From contig NC_057825.1 of assembly GCF_910594005.1 (NCBI RefSeq), positions 52,917,037-52,981,036 on the forward strand: a stretch of DNA of 64,000 bases. The letters are read 5' to 3'. Numbering within the stretch: position 1 is the first letter of the stretch; every line of letters starts with the position of its first letter. Position numbers and translations under genes: made by a program. Source of the DNA: Cervus elaphus. Lineage: Eukaryota > Chordata > Mammalia > Artiodactyla > Cervidae. The notes under the pieces were generated by a model. That model was not told the DNA's origin, did not search any database, and saw only the letters and a list, made by a program, of their open reading frames with translations. Positions 21,504-33,590 of the stretch are shown piece after piece.

Positions 21504-22424
21504 AAAACTTTTTAAAACATCAAAAAAAAGTTTATTAATAACACATGTTAGTGAGGATGTGGAGAAAACAGAACACGTGTATTGTTAGTGGAAATGTGAA
21601 TTGTTGCAGTCACTGTGAAAAAGAGTATGGAGGTTTCTTAAAAAAAACTATAAATGGAAACTTTATAGGACTAAGCAGTACCATTGGTGAGAATATACCT
21701 AGGAAAATGAAATACTAACATGAAAAAAAAGCATGCATCCCCATGTATAGTGCAGCATTATTTACAATAGCCAAGGTATGGAAACAATCTGTGCTCACTC
21801 ACTAGTAAATGAATAAAGAAGACACACACATACACATTGGAATATAACTCAACCGTAAAAAGAATGGAATCTTATTTGTGACAAAATGGATGGTATATAT
21901 ATATATACCTTCATTTTATGAAGAATGAAATTCCACTATTTGCAACCACATAGATTGACTTAGAGGGTATTATACTTAGTGAAATAAGTCATACAGAGAA
22001 AAACAAATAATGATTAAATATTTTTATAGATTGTACTTCCTAGTCTTGATAAAAGTTCCCAAGATTAATCTACCTGCCACCAAGTAGGAAAAATGTTTGA
22101 GATATACACTAATCTGAGCTACAGGATAGTTTTTTAAATTTAAGTTTGTTGTTCATCTGTGTTTGTAACTTTTAAAAATAATAGCTGTACTATATTTATT
22201 TATATACTACTTTGCTTCCCTTTTCCTCTTCTTAAAGATGCCTACCTTCTTCTGCCCCTTAGATTCCTCCAGGCACTCTTTGTATCTCCAAGAAGCTCCT
22301 CTGCCTACCCAACTACAGAGAAATCTACCTTTTGAATTCCTAGAGAAATAATTATCTTTATCCCATATTCATTACCTCTTATCTATAATCTACTGTCAGA
22401 TAATACATGCATTTATTTTTTCTT

Positions 22425-23317
22425 CCTCTGCAACATTTATTTATTCATTCAAATATACTTACTAAATGCTTACTATGTGTAAACATTGTCTTACAAAATG
22501 GGAATATAGCAGAACACAGAAAGAAACAAACAAACAAAACAGAACAACTCCTCCTTTCTGAAGCATATATTTCAGTATCACAGGCAGATGATGCACATAA
22601 TAAATATATTTGTTATTTTATGTTAGATAAGGATATCTGATAAGGAGAAAATAATTAGGAACTAAATGAAATTTGGAGGTATCAGGAAGGAAGATAAATT
22701 TTTCTAAATGTGCTGAGCAGAGAAGTATTCACTGAGAAGATGAAAATGATGCTAGTGAGCTTGCTATGTGTATAGCTTGGGGAAGAGCATAGTGGAAAGA
22801 GGAAATAGCAAGTGAAAAATCCTATCGGTGAGCCAACTTGGAGGGTTTTTGTTTTGTTTTGTTTTGTTTTTAGAAACAGCAATAATCTCAGTATTCAGAG
22901 TGATCAAGTAATAAGAGAACAAAGGATATAAAGCCAAAGAGACAATTCTAGGGGTTGAGAGGGAGCAGATCATGTAAGGGATTTTAGATCAGAACACAGA
23001 TTTACATGATTATTTAGAGAGAGATGGAAAACAAAAATAATTTTAAACAGAAGAGTGATAAAATTTGATTTAAGTTTTTAAAAGATCCCATTCTGTTAGG
23101 AAAAGACTGCAAAGGGAGATTGTCAGAAGGGGACTTACTTGGAAGACTTGCAATTATCAAAATATAGTAAGATAAAGACATATTGGGCCGGAATAATAGC
23201 AGCATTAGCCAGTGAAATAAGATCAGGTTTTAGATATACATAAAAGTAGACCCAACCAAATTTGATAGTAAATTGCATGTGAGATATGAAAAAAGGAGAA
23301 TCAGGAATAAAACCAGT
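22425..23317 (-). mobile_element. Ancient L2 LINE relic
   Basis: Follows the reverse complement of the L2 3' region: 'tttatttattcattcaaata', 'gctatgtgtatagcttgggg', 'gagcagatcatgtaaggg', 'agagtgataaaatttgattt', 'aaaagatcccattctg'. Long and colinear although diverged. Confidence 0.7.
22848..22871. repeat. (TTTTG)n simple repeat
   Basis: About five TTTTG units inside the L2 relic. Confidence 0.88.
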
Positions 23318-23322
23318 TGTGC

Positions 23323-24290
23323 TTTTTTTTTAATTTATTGAAAAATAGTTAACTTATAATTTTGTGCTAATTTCAGATGTACAGAAAAGTGATTCAGTTG
23401 CACATATATATATTTTTCAAATTCTTTTCCTTTATGGTTTATCACAGGATATTGAATGCAGCTACCTGTACTAAACAGTAGGACCTTGATGTTTACCTAT
23501 TCTATATGCAATAGTTTGATTCTGCTAATCTCAGATTTCTAATCCATCTGCCCTTGACACCTCCTAGGCAACCACAAGTATGTTCTCAATGACTGAATAT
23601 ATTTCTGTCTTGTAGGTAAAGTTTTCTGTATTGTAGAGTCCACATAGAAGTGATTTCATTTGGTATTTGTCTTTCTCTTTCTGACTTACTTCACTTCGTA
23701 TTATGATTTCTTGGTTCATTCATGTTGCTGCAAATGGCATAGCTTCATTCTTTTTTATAGCTGCAAATTATTCTGTTATATTGTGTATATGTAATCACAT
23801 CTTCTTTATCCATTCATTTGTAGATGGACATTTACGTTATTTCTGTGTCTTGACTATTGTTCATAGTACCATTATGAACATAAGGTGAACTTATATCTTT
23901 TTAAATTATAGTTTTGTTTGTATATATACCCAGGAATGGTTGCTGGATCATATGGAAACTCTGTTTTTAATTTTTTGAGGAATCTCCATATCATTTTCCA
24001 CAAGGGCTTTGCCAATTTACAGTCCCACAAACAATGCAAGAAGTTTCCCTTTCCTCTACACCCTCTATAGTATTTGTGATTTGTAAACTTTTTAATGATG
24101 GCCATTCTGACTAGTGTGAAGTGATATCTCATTGTAGTTTTGATTTGCATTCTTCTTGCCTGGAGAATCTCATGGATGGAGGTGGCTGGTGGGCTACAGT
24201 CCACAGGGTCACAAAGAGTCGGACATGACTGAGCAACCTAACTAACTAACTAATAATTAGCAATTTGGAGTATCTTTTCATGTGCTACTA
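23323..24290 (-). mobile_element. Old L1, 3' UTR and ORF2 C-terminus
   Basis: T-run at the left, then 3' UTR, then the ORF2 C-terminal region (24204-23872), which still shows a degraded cysteine cluster (GCRGKGNFLHCLWDC). Interrupted by a SINE fragment at 24153. Confidence 0.82.
24153..24250 (+). mobile_element. SINE 3' half inside L1
   Basis: 'ttcttgcctggagaatctc' to 'gtcggacatgactgagcaac' and an (ACTA)n tail. The head is missing (5'-truncated). L1 resumes with 'taataattagcaatttgg'. Confidence 0.85.
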
Positions 24291-24918
24291 TTTCATATTA
24301 GTTTTCTATGAGAGTATATGTCTGTATACTCTTTGAAGGCACAGCCTTTGGTTTCTTTATAATGCTGTGTCAAAAAGCAATAACCAATAAATATGAATTG
24401 AAATATTTTATTTTTCTGTCTCACCAGTTTCCTTAAGTTGTGCATATTTTTTTGACTCAAAGTTCTGAGGCAGAAAATGTTAATTTGTGTTGTCTTTTCT
24501 TTCTGAGGTGACTAGTGTCCTCCAAGTGGTTTCTTCTCCCTGAGCCCAGCAAGGAGACCCCTCATTGCAGTTGCTTTATGCAACTGGAAGTCCATTTAAT
24601 AAGCTGTGATCATTAAGCAAAGGGAATAATAAATATTAAAAAGTGGAAGTAACTTTATAGGATGGATTTCTTACTGTAACAGGGAAATCTCTGTAACTAT
24701 ACTGTCTAATCCAGTAGCCACTAGGTATGTGCAACTATTGAAACATGACTAACCCACATTTCAAGGAAAAACTGAAATTCACATGAAATTTCAAATACGT
24801 AGCACAAAATTGGAAAAGTCTTATTTTTATACTCATTGCATGTTGTAATTATAATGCTTTGGATATATTGGGTTTAATCAAATACATTATTTAATTTCTA
24901 CTTTAAAATTATTTTAAA

Positions 24919-24934
24919 TGAGAATACCATAAAA
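24919..24934. repeat. Left TSD of L1
   Basis: TGAGAATACCATAAAA, matching TGAGAATACCAGAAAA at 25900-25915 with one mismatch. Confidence 0.85.
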
Positions 24935-25899
24935 CTTTTTTTTTTTTTGCACATAGGTTTTATTTATTTATTTATTTTATTATTTTTTTTCCATTTATTT
25001 TTATTAGTTGGAGGCTAATTACTTCACAACATTTCAGTGGGTTTTGTCATACATTGACATGAATCAGCCATGGAGTTACATGTATTCCCCATCCCGATCC
25101 CCCCTCCCACCTCCCTCTCCACCCGATTTCTCTGGGACTTCCCAGTGCACCAGGCCCGAGCACTTGTCTCATGCATCCCACCTGGGCTGGTGATCTGTTT
25201 CACTATAGATAATATACATGCTGTTCTCTCGAAACATCCCACCCTCACCTTCTCCCACAGAGTCCAAAAGTCTGTTCTATACATCTGTGTCTCTTTTTCT
25301 GTTTTGCATATAGGGTTATCATTACCATCTTTCTAAATTCCATATATATGTGTTAGTATGCTGTAATGTTCTTTATCTTTCTTGCTTACTTCACTCTGTA
25401 TAATGGGCTCCAGTTTCATCCATCTCATTAGAACTGATTCAAATGAATTCTTTTTAACGGCTGAGTAATATTCCATGGTGTATATGTACCACAGCTTCCT
25501 TATCCATTTGTCTGCTGATGGGCATCTAGGTTGCTTCCATGTCCTGGCTATTATAAACAGTGCTGTGATGAACATTGGGGTGCATGTGTCTCTTTCAGAT
25601 CTGGTTTCCTCAGTGTGTATGCCCAGAAGTGGGATTGCTGGGTCATATGGCAGTTCTATTTCCAGTTTTTTAAGAAATCTCCACACTGTTTTCCATAGCG
25701 GCTGTACTAGTTTGCATTCCCACCATCAGTGTAAGAGGGTTCCCTTTTCTCCACACCCTCTCCAGCATTTATTGCTTGTAGACTTTTGGATAGCAGCCAT
25801 CCTGACTGGCGTGTAATGGTACCTCATTGTGGTTTTGATTTGCATTTCTCTGATAATGAGTGATGTTGAGCATCTTTTCATGTGTTTGTTAGCCATCTG
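24935..25899 (-). mobile_element. Relatively young 5'-truncated L1
   Basis: L1 3' UTR (25330-24991) and ORF2 C-terminal part (25899-25333), bracketed by a 16-bp TSD. The tail is unusual: two T-runs (24936-24948 and 24983-24990) separated by an AT-rich segment. Very similar to the plus-strand L1 at 56329-57233. Confidence 0.92.
25333..25899 (-). pseudogene. L1 ORF2 C-terminal relic with one nonsense codon
   Basis: The upstream segment reads IREMQIKTTMRYHYTP and the first part of the CX3CX7HX4C cysteine motif (CWRGCGEKGTLLH), then TGA replaces the next cysteine codon. The frame continues from WRFLKKLEIE to the natural end ILTHIYGI. The motif is thought to bind nucleic acid at the ORF2p C-terminus. 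Confidence 0.9.
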
Positions 25900-25915
25900 T
25901 GAGAATACCAGAAAA
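25900..25915. repeat. Right TSD of L1
   Basis: Partner of 24919-24934. Confidence 0.85.
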
Positions 25916-26263
25916 TTTATAATTACATATATAGCTTGCATTTCTGGTTCATGTTTTGTTTCCTTTGGATAATGCTATTCTATAATATGCATTGTAGCCT
26001 GAGTGTTTGTGATAACAAAGAGCACACCACTTATTTAGATAGCAGTGCATCACACCCCATATCAGATAACTCCAGAATTTGAATAGATTTTCCTTATTTT
26101 AAGCAAAATCATTTTCTTAAAATTCAATTGCCATAGGTTCAAATGATGTTCTCTCCATGTATAATGAACCATTTAAACGTTTCAAATATGTCAATTTCAT
26201 TCAATATATACAACATATTAACTCAATCTATACTGATGTAATAAACTTTCCAGGTATTGTTGT

Positions 26264-26625
26264 CTGCTGCTGCTGCTGCTAAATCGCTTCAGTCGTGTTC
26301 GACTCTGTGCGACCCCATAGGCGACAGCCTACCAGGCTCCGCCGCCCCTGGGATTCTCCAGGCAAGAACACTGGAGTGGGTTGCCATTTCCTTCTCCAAT
26401 GCATGAAAGTGGAAAGTGAAAGTGAAGTCGCTCGGTTGTGTCCGACTCCTAGCAACCCCATGGACTGCAGCCTACAAGGCTCCTCTGCCCATGAGGATTT
26501 CCAGGCTAGAATATTGGATTGGGTTGCCATTTCCTTCTCCTGGGAATCTTCCCAAACTAAGGATAGAATTTGAGTCCCCTGCAACTCTCCTGCAGTGCAG
26601 GCGGATTCTTTACCAGTAAACCACT
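26264..26625 (-). mobile_element. Bov-A2-like dimeric SINE with (CTG)n tail
   Basis: (CTG)n at 26264-26280, then two BovA units (first from 'aaatcgcttcagtcgtg', second from 'gtgaagtcgctcggttg') joined by 'ccaatgcatgaaagtgg'. A tRNA-like head segment ends it. The dimer plus trinucleotide tail is characteristic of Bov-A2. Confidence 0.88.
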
Positions 26626-27205
26626 ATTTTCAGATAATATATGAAGTATTTTGGGGTAGATGAACTTTGGAGTCTCTGCCAAATTATGGCATGTGAGAAG
26701 AAGCCTTCTAATGTTCTAGCCACTAGGTTATCATGCAGTTGTACACTGCTTTCTCTAAGCTTTGCTTGATTCCTCTCACATCCCCGTTTGCCCTGTAGAA
26801 ATCCTTGTAATGTCTTTTCACATTCAGTTCAGTTCAGTTCAGTCGCTCAGTCATGTCCGACTCTTTGCAACCCCATGAATCGCAGCACGCCAGGCCTCCC
26901 TGTCCATCACAAACTCTTGGAGATTAGTCAAACACATGTCCATCGAGTCGGTGATGCCATCCAGCCATCTCACCCTAAGTTGTCCCCTTTTCCTCCTGCC
27001 CCCAATCCCTCCCAGCATCAGGGTCTTTCCCAATGAGTCAACTCTTCCCGTAAGGTGGCCAATATTGGAGTTTCAGCTTCAGCATCAGTCCTTCCAATGA
27101 ACACCCAGGACTGATCTCCTTTAGGATGGACTGGTTAGATCTCCTAGCAGTCCAAGGGACTCTCAAAAGTCTTCTCCAACACCACAGTTCAAAAGCATCA
27201 ATTTT

Positions 27206-27930
27206 TCAGCGCTCAGCTTTCTTCACAATCCAGCTCTCACATCCATACATGACTACTGGAAAAACCATAGCCTTGACTAGACAGACCTTTGTTGGCAAAG
27301 TAATGTCTCTGCTTTTTAATATGTTATCAAGGTTGGCCATAACTTTCCTTCCAAGGAATAAGTGTCTTTTAATTTCATGGCTGCAATCAACATTTGCAGT
27401 GATTTTGGAGCCTGAAAAAGTAAAGTCTGACACTGTTTCCACTGTATCCCCATCTATTTCCCATGAGGTGATGGGACCATATGCCATGATCTTAGTTTTC
27501 TGAATGTTAAGCTTTAAGCCAACTTTTTCACTCTCCTCTTTCACTTTCATCAAGAGGCTTTTTAGTTCCTCTTCACTTTCTGCCATAAGGGTGATGTCAT
27601 CTGAATATCTGAGATTATTGATATTTCTCCCAGCAATCTTGATTCCAGCTTGTGCTTCTTCCAGCCCAGCATTTCTCATGATGTTCTCTGCATATACGTT
27701 AAATAAGCAGGGTGACAATATACAGCCTTGACATACTCCTTTTCCTATTTGGAACCAGTCTGTTGTTCCATGTTCAGTTCTAACTGTTGCTTCCTGATCG
27801 GCATATAGGTTTCTCAAGAGGCAGGTCAGGTGGTCTGGTATGCCCATCTCTTGAAGAATTTTCCACAGTTTGTTGTGATCCACACAGTCAAAGGCATTGG
27901 CCTAGTCAATAAAGCAGAAATATATGTTTT
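27206..27930 (-). pseudogene. BovB RT relic, YSDD variant
   Basis: 225-codon segment. The active site reads YSDD at residues 93-96 (YADD in sisters), and the loop reads CQGC instead of RQGC at 51-54. Just upstream, motif A reads FID-stop-ANAFD (TAG in place of Tyr). A non-functional fossil despite its length. Confidence 0.9.
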
Positions 27931-28042
27931 TCTGGAACTCTCTTGCTTTTTCGATGATCCAGCGAATGTTGACAATTTGATCTCTGGTTCCTCTGCCTTT
28001 TCTAAAACCAGCTTGAACATCTGAAAGTTCTCGGTTTATGTA

Positions 28043-28300
28043 TTACTGAAGCCTGGCTTGCAGAATTTTGAGCATTACTTTACTAGCGTGTGAGATGAGC
28101 GCAATTGTGTGGTAATTTGAGCTTTCCTTGGGATTGCCTTTCTTTGGGATTGGAATGAAAACTGACCTTTTCCAGTCCTGTGGCCACTGCTGAGTTTTGC
28201 AAATTTGCTGGCATATTGTGTGCAGCACTTTCATAGCATCATCCTTTAGGATTTGAAATAGCTCAACTGGAATTCCATTACCTCCACTAGCTTTGTTCAT
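28043..28300 (-). pseudogene. BovB RT N-terminal relic
   Basis: 85 codons with VELFQILKDDAMKVLH and FIPIPKKGNPKESSNY, the RT fingers region that precedes motif A. Same BovB copy as 27206-27930, broken between them. Confidence 0.88.
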
Positions 28301-28322
28301 AGTGATGCTTTCTAAGGCCCAC

Positions 28323-28978
28323 TACTAAGGCAAAAACAGCCTTTGCAAATGTTTTTTTTTTTTTTTTTTCCTGCATGATAAATCCTCTTGATAATGCAGG
28401 ATGCAAGGAAGGAACAGTAGAAGAACAGGGGAAAATCAATTTCAATTAATAATAATAATAAACAAAATCAGCAGGTGAAATTCAACCAACAGGGTTGGTT
28501 TCTTCCAAACTGTTTCATCACATTAACCATCTTCAAAATCACTACTCAAGGTACCTGGAGTGATTATCAACTTTAGAGTTATTTTCTCCCAATTGTAAAG
28601 TGTTCTGGTAATATCACAGACCCACAGAACTCTGTGACCTTCATTTGTGCTTTTTTGAAGGCACGATTGCTTGCTAAATTCTGGGTCTGACAGTCACAAT
28701 GCATTTTGGTTGAAAATCTGAAATATGCAAACTTGGCAATTTTTGCTGCTCTATGGAAATAGAAGCAGATGTGAGGAATACTTTTCTCTGTAATTAAGAG
28801 GAAATGTATGATTTAGCCTCATCTTTCCCCCAGTATTCAGAACAACAATGTGTCCTGCTTCAATCCAGAGAGAAAGCTAATCTCTTTTCAGGAGGTATTC
28901 CATCCATCTGGTGTAAGAAGGCCCTATCTGCAGCCAGAAGATAAAATGCAGAATATGAACAGTAATATAAGACTCTGA
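28323..28978. other. Unannotated, with T-run and (ATA)n
   Basis: An 18-base T-run at 28352-28369 and a short (TAA)n at 28447-28462. The rest is unique-looking. Confidence 0.5.
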
Positions 28979-28980
28979 AT

Positions 28981-29194
28981 GCGCTATGTGTTTAGTCTCT
29001 CAGTCGTGTCTGACTCTCTGTGATCTCATGGACTGCAGACCTGACAGGCTCCTCTGTCCATGGGATTCTCCAGGCAAGAATACTGGAGTGGGTTGCCATG
29101 CCCTCCTCCAGGGAATCTTCCCAACCCAAGGATCGAACCCAAGTCTCCCTCATTGCAGGAGGATTCTTTACCATCTGAGCCACCAGGGAAGCCC
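28981..29194 (-). mobile_element. Bov-tA-type SINE with TSD
   Basis: Full minus-strand copy ending 'gccaccagggaagccc'. TSD AAGACTCTGA[A/G]T at 28969-28980 and 29195-29206. Confidence 0.92.
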
Positions 29195-29206
29195 AAGACT
29201 CTGAGT

Positions 29207-29772
29207 AAATATAACAATTAGAACACTTGTCAATCATTTGAAAAGTACTTTTGAGGTCACTTTTGCGGTTTTCTGTACATATTTTGTTCATCTGATTTAT
29301 TGTTACAAGTAAGTTTGGTGTTCTCTTTATTATTATCATATAAAACTTCAAAAATCTAAAAAGTCAACCACAAAGAAAAATGATAGTGGTAAAGAGTAAC
29401 AAAGTCTATGTGCAGAAGAAGAGGCTGATCAAGATTCTCTTTTAGATCATACTTACTCTTTAAATATGCCTCCTGGAACTGCTTTTTATATTATGGCTTA
29501 TTACTTTTTTAAATGAAATATGCACAAGTTACAAAGACAGTAGAAGGATGAAAATGGAAGCCTCCCCCCCCCCCCGGTGAATATTGCAAGTAAGATTTAT
29601 TTATTAGATTATCAGCCAAATTTGAAAATAGCAATGGGAATTGAAGAGAATGGTTGAATGCTGAGGTGTCATTCAGAGAGTGAGGGCTTATGATGTGAGA
29701 GAAATATGAAAGCACTTTTACAGAGGGTGAAGTCATGGAAAAATAAGTATTACACAACAGACCTAAGAGTGT
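29207..29772. other. Unannotated stretch with C-tract
   Basis: No gene or repeat recognised apart from a 12-base C run at 29564-29575. Confidence 0.5.
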
Positions 29773-29774
29773 CC

Positions 29775-29950
29775 TGGGCTTCCCTGGTTGATCAGGGCTT
29801 GATCCTTGGATATGGAAGATCCCCTGGTGGAGGGAGTGGCAATCCACTCCAGTATTCTTGCCTGGGAAATCCCATGGACAGAGGAGCCTTGCAGGCTAAA
29901 GTCCAGGAGGTTAGAAGAGATTCAGACATGCCTTAGTGACTAAACAACAA
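29775..29950 (+). mobile_element. Bov-tA-type SINE with internal deletion
   Basis: 'gggcttccctggttgatcag' then jumps to 'ggcttgatccttggatatgg': about 35 bases of the head are missing compared with 13439-13645. Ends in a (CAA)n tail. Confidence 0.85.
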
Positions 29951-30732
29951 CAAAAACTGTGACCTAGTGTTGACCCTTGTTAAAAGAATGTCAGTTTCAA
30001 TGGGGAAATTTCCCATTAAGCATAGGGTGAAAGAAGTATTTTTTGGAGGAGGGATGCTGTCATGAGATTTTGAAGAAATGAAATCATTATCACTTACTAG
30101 TCCAGAGGTTGTGGGCCAAACACTTCTTCTCTTTTCATGGCACTGACATACATGGCAAATAATGATTAATGTGGTAATCAAGGTTCTTTGTGAAAATAGT
30201 TGGGCAAAATTATTTTATAAAGGGTTCAGTTTCTTTTACAGTGGGGAATCTGGAGTCCCCTTCAATTGGTGGAACACTTTATATAAAAGGCTTGTCTTTG
30301 GTTCATCTTTAGTTCAGACTGATAGAAAATGGAATCACAGGAACCATTTTTGAAACTGGTGTTCCATAACCCCTTGACTATTTCCAGTCAAGAGTGACAT
30401 GTCTGAAAAGTGTGTCCTAAAGCAAGTAGCCTAATGTTGCTGGAAAGTGGCTAAAGATGTTGAAACTGAAATCCTTAATGCAAAGTGATAGAAGACAACA
30501 TACACCCCTCGAGATTATGTAGTGTCTCCTGTATGGAGCATCACCACAGATTATTCTATTTATATAAATGTAAGAAAAAAAAGTGTTGTGATTCCACTGC
30601 AGAGAAGTAGAAAGAAAAGATGCATTTATTGTTCTCTGTGTAAAAGTAAAACTATTTGAAAGAAGGTGATGCTGTAGTAAGAATTATAATAGGAATTGGG
30701 CAAATGGTGTCACTGTTTCCAATTTACTAATA
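29951..30732. other. Unannotated, 0.8 kb
   Basis: No repeat or gene recognised. A TATATAAAAGG-like string near 30282 stands alone and was not taken as a promoter. Confidence 0.5.
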
Positions 30733-30744
30733 TTTAGCAACAGG

Positions 30745-30961
30745 TGTGTGTGTGTTTGCTCAGTCATGTCTGGCTCTTTGCAACCACATGCACTGTAACC
30801 CACCAGTTTCCTCTGTCCAAGGGATTTCCCAGGCAAGAGTACTGGAGGAGATTGCCATCCTTCTTGAGGAGATCTTCCTGACCCAGGGATTGAACTCACA
30901 TCTCTTTTGTCTCCTGCATTGGCAGACAGGTTCTTTACCTGCTGAATCACCAGAGAAGTCC
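30745..30961 (-). mobile_element. Bov-tA-type SINE with perfect TSD
   Basis: A (TG)n start, full body, and head ending 'caccagagaagtcc'. Exact 12-bp TSD TTTAGCAACAGG at 30733-30744 and 30962-30973. Confidence 0.94.
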
Positions 30962-30973
30962 TTTAGCAACAGG

Positions 30974-31487
30974 AATAGCTAACAAACCAGTGGGTTATGC
31001 AGGTATGCACAGTGCCATCTGAAGCCAATCATACGCAATAGGATTAAATGAATGAAGGCATTTGGGGAAAAAACAAAGAACAGGTAGATTCTCAAAGATG
31101 ACTGCATTTAGGTGAAACCATTATAGGTGGTACATGACCAGGTGAAAAATCATGCACCTCCTTCCCTCCTTATTAGTAATACTCCTAATTAATCAAATAT
31201 GCTACATGTCAATCAAAATATCCCTGTGTGTATATTTGAATAAAGGGTTATGATGGTGAATGGTGAAGTCAGACCGTGTCACTAATTCCCATATATTTAT
31301 TTTATAATCCACATCCTCAAAAAGAAAAGCATTCCTAAATGTCCAGCCCAGCTCTCTATGAAAGGTGAACACTAGATAAGAAAGTGAGTCTCGTTTGCAG
31401 CTTGACGGAGGAGGAAATGAAATGCTTAGAAATTAGATTAAGTATTAAATAATTTTATACCACAGTCTATCTATCTTTATTAGAAAC
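30974..31487. other. Unannotated stretch
   Basis: Nothing recognised. Confidence 0.5.
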
Positions 31488-31697
31488 TGGCTTCTCTGTT
31501 GGCTCAGTTAGTAAAGAATCCACCTGCAATGTGGGAAACCTGGGTTTGATCCCTGGGTTGGGAAGATCCCCTCAAGGAGGACATGGCAACCCACTCCGGT
31601 ATTCTTGCCTAGAGAATCCCCACGAACAAGGGAGCCTGGCAGACTACAGTCCATGGGGTCGCAAAGAGTCAGACATGACTGAGTGACTACGCACATC
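31488..31697 (+). mobile_element. Bov-tA-type SINE
   Basis: Full plus-strand copy from 'ggcttctctgttggctcag' to 'gtcagacatgactgagtgac'. Confidence 0.9.
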
Positions 31698-31945
31698 ACA
31701 TAGTTATCAGAACAAATTAGTCTATGTCTCTATAAAATTGGTTCCTGGCATAATGCCCCAGTTTCAAACTTCCTGAACTCTAGAAATCTCTGTATTTGCT
31801 TCCAAGTAGAATAAAATTTGAGAAAAGAGCACAAATCAGCTCATTGGACATTTTCTGATATTACTACTTGTATTTTGTTTGGAACTTCCAATTGACATAT
31901 GCTTTCATTTAGTATTAGTGATAAAATGTTTATATATTAATAAAA

Positions 31946-32139
31946 GGTACTTCCTTGGTGGCTCAGATGGTAAAGAATCTGCTTGCAATGCATGAGGCCT
32001 GGGTTCATTCTCCAGGTCAGGAGAAGGAAATGACAATCCACTCCAATATTATTGCCTGGAGAATTCCATGGACAGAGGAACTTGGTGGGCTACAGTCTTT
32101 AGGGTCACAGAGTTGGGCATGATTGAGTGACTAACACCT
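31946..32139 (+). mobile_element. Bov-tA-type SINE
   Basis: Plus strand, head 'ctcagatggtaaagaatctg', small deletion in the middle ('ccaggtcaggagaagg'), tail 'gattgagtgactaacacc'. About 250 bases after the previous SINE on the same strand. Confidence 0.88.
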
Positions 32140-32391
32140 TCAATCACTTAAAGCATTAAAGTTAGATCAAGGACCAGAAAGAAAATGATCCTGCCCTTAT
32201 CAACCCTGTGTTCTGGAAGAAGAGATGGAAGCATAGGTATACATACAGGTAGACAGGTGCAATAAGGAAAAACCAAATAGACCAATATATGATAAGAGTG
32301 CTAATCAGATAGAGTACAAGGGGAATATTTCTTGGAAGGAATGAGAAATTGAGCAATGTGGGAAAAAAATAAACACCAAATGAAAGTTCCT

Positions 32392-32578
32392 AATGCTGGA
32401 AAAGATTGATGGCAGGAGGAGAAGGGGAAGACAGAGGATGAGATGGTTGAATGACATTACCAACTTGATGACCATGAGTTTGAGCAAGCTCCAGGAGTTG
32501 GTGATGGACATAGAAGCCTGAGTGCTGCAGTCCATGGGGTTCCAGAGAGTCAAATACGACTGAGTGACTGAACTGAAC
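32392..32578 (+). mobile_element. Short BovB with TSD
   Basis: 187-base 5'-truncated BovB ending 'gagtgactgaactgaac'. TSD TG[A/G]AAGTTCCT at 32381-32391 and 32579-32589. Confidence 0.92.
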
Positions 32579-32639
32579 TGGAAGTTCCTGAGATGGAAGC
32601 AAGCTTGGCTTATTTAAGGAACCACAAAAAGTCAATGGG

Positions 32640-33290
32640 ATTGATTTCCAAGGGACTCAGCCTGCAGTAGCTTGAATCAGGATTTCGGTCCCTCATTAAA
32701 GATTGAAGTCAGGCTGAGAGCAATGAGAGAGCTGAATACAAGTCACTAGGCTACAAGGGGCCAGTGGTCAGTAACATGGCCTCAGCCTGTCAGCTGTGTA
32801 GAAATGAATTTCCACATAGAGATGGGAAGTAGTGAAACAAGTTAAGTGTTTATTAGGAGGAAAAAGAATACTTGTGGATGGACATACAAGCAGACTCAGA
32901 GAGAGTTGTGCCTTTGTGGTAGTTTGATTAAGTGACACGGGGCATTTCTTCTGAGTTTCCTTTGGCCAGTCATCTTGCTTCTCCCCACTCTGAGTTTATA
33001 TTTGGTGTATCTTAAGGTCCTCCAATGTGTGCACATATATCTCTTAGCCAAGATGAACTCCAGTAAAGAGGCCTATGGGTAGGTTGGAATCACTCTGAGG
33101 TGACACTCCAAGAGTCTTTCTATACTTGTGTAGTCAGTAAGGTCTCCTCAGCTTTGAGAATAAAGAATATGTGGTCTTATTTATCTCTTGTGAAGGCAGG
33201 ACTTGGCTTTTCCTCTCTCCTGCCATTTTGAAGATCCAGCTGTTCAGCCTGGGGTCTATCTATCTCCTGCCTCAGAACTAGAGTTACATA
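32640..33290 (-). mobile_element. Probable LTR on minus strand
   Basis: On the minus strand AATAAACACTT (plus-strand 32848-32858) sits as a poly-A signal, with a U5-like stretch towards 32640 and a long U3-like stretch towards 33290. I recall this sequence as an interspersed LTR-like repeat in ruminants but cannot name it. Ends are approximate, and no TSD or viral frame is seen. Confidence 0.45.
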
Positions 33291-33373
33291 ACCAAGAAAG
33301 AGACTATTAGGGGCATCATTTAGAAAGATATACTAGAGCCAGGTCAGGTAGGAGAATGGTTTTCAGTTCTGGA

Positions 33374-33577
33374 AAGGATTAGTCATTCAGTCGTGTCTGA
33401 CTCTTTGAGACCCCATGGATTGTAGCCTGCCAGGCTCTTCTGTCCATGGAATTCTCCAACAAGAAAACTGGAGAGGTTGCCATTTCCTTCTCCAGGGGGT
33501 CTTCCCAACCCAGAGATTGAACCCAGGTCTCCTGCATTGCAGGTAGATCTTTACTATCTGAGTCACCAGGGAAAACC
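33374..33577 (-). mobile_element. Bov-tA-type SINE
   Basis: Full minus-strand copy. Possible diverged TSD TTTTCA..TCT.G at about 33360-33372 and 33578-33590 (three mismatches). Confidence 0.88.
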
Positions 33578-33590
33578 TTTTCAACTCTAG

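Larger units (their letters stand above)
19911..22016 (+). mobile_element. Old L1 ORF2 3' half, heavily interrupted
   Basis: Plus-strand L1 ORF2 is readable at 19911-20145, 20286-20483 and about 21530-22016 (tail at 'gaaataagtcatacagag'). Everything between is later insertions. Its own frame is destroyed. This is the oldest layer of the nest. Confidence 0.8.
26824..28322 (-). mobile_element. 5'-truncated BovB, 1.5 kb
   Basis: From the TTCAG-repeat 3' tip at 26824 through the C-terminal domain and RT to the linker ('gtgatgctttctaaggccc'). No clear TSD. The left tip has four TTCAG-type units. Confidence 0.93.

Noticed and set aside
26279..26584. Overlapping ORFs on both strands in SINEs (here and at similar loci)
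   Set aside because: All such frames fall inside Bov-tA/Bov-A2 sequence, are open on both strands because of its composition, and repeat from copy to copy.
30270..30300. TATATAAAAGG as a promoter
   Set aside because: No CCAAT box, poly-A signal, LTR ends or open frame nearby. AT-rich DNA gives such strings by chance.
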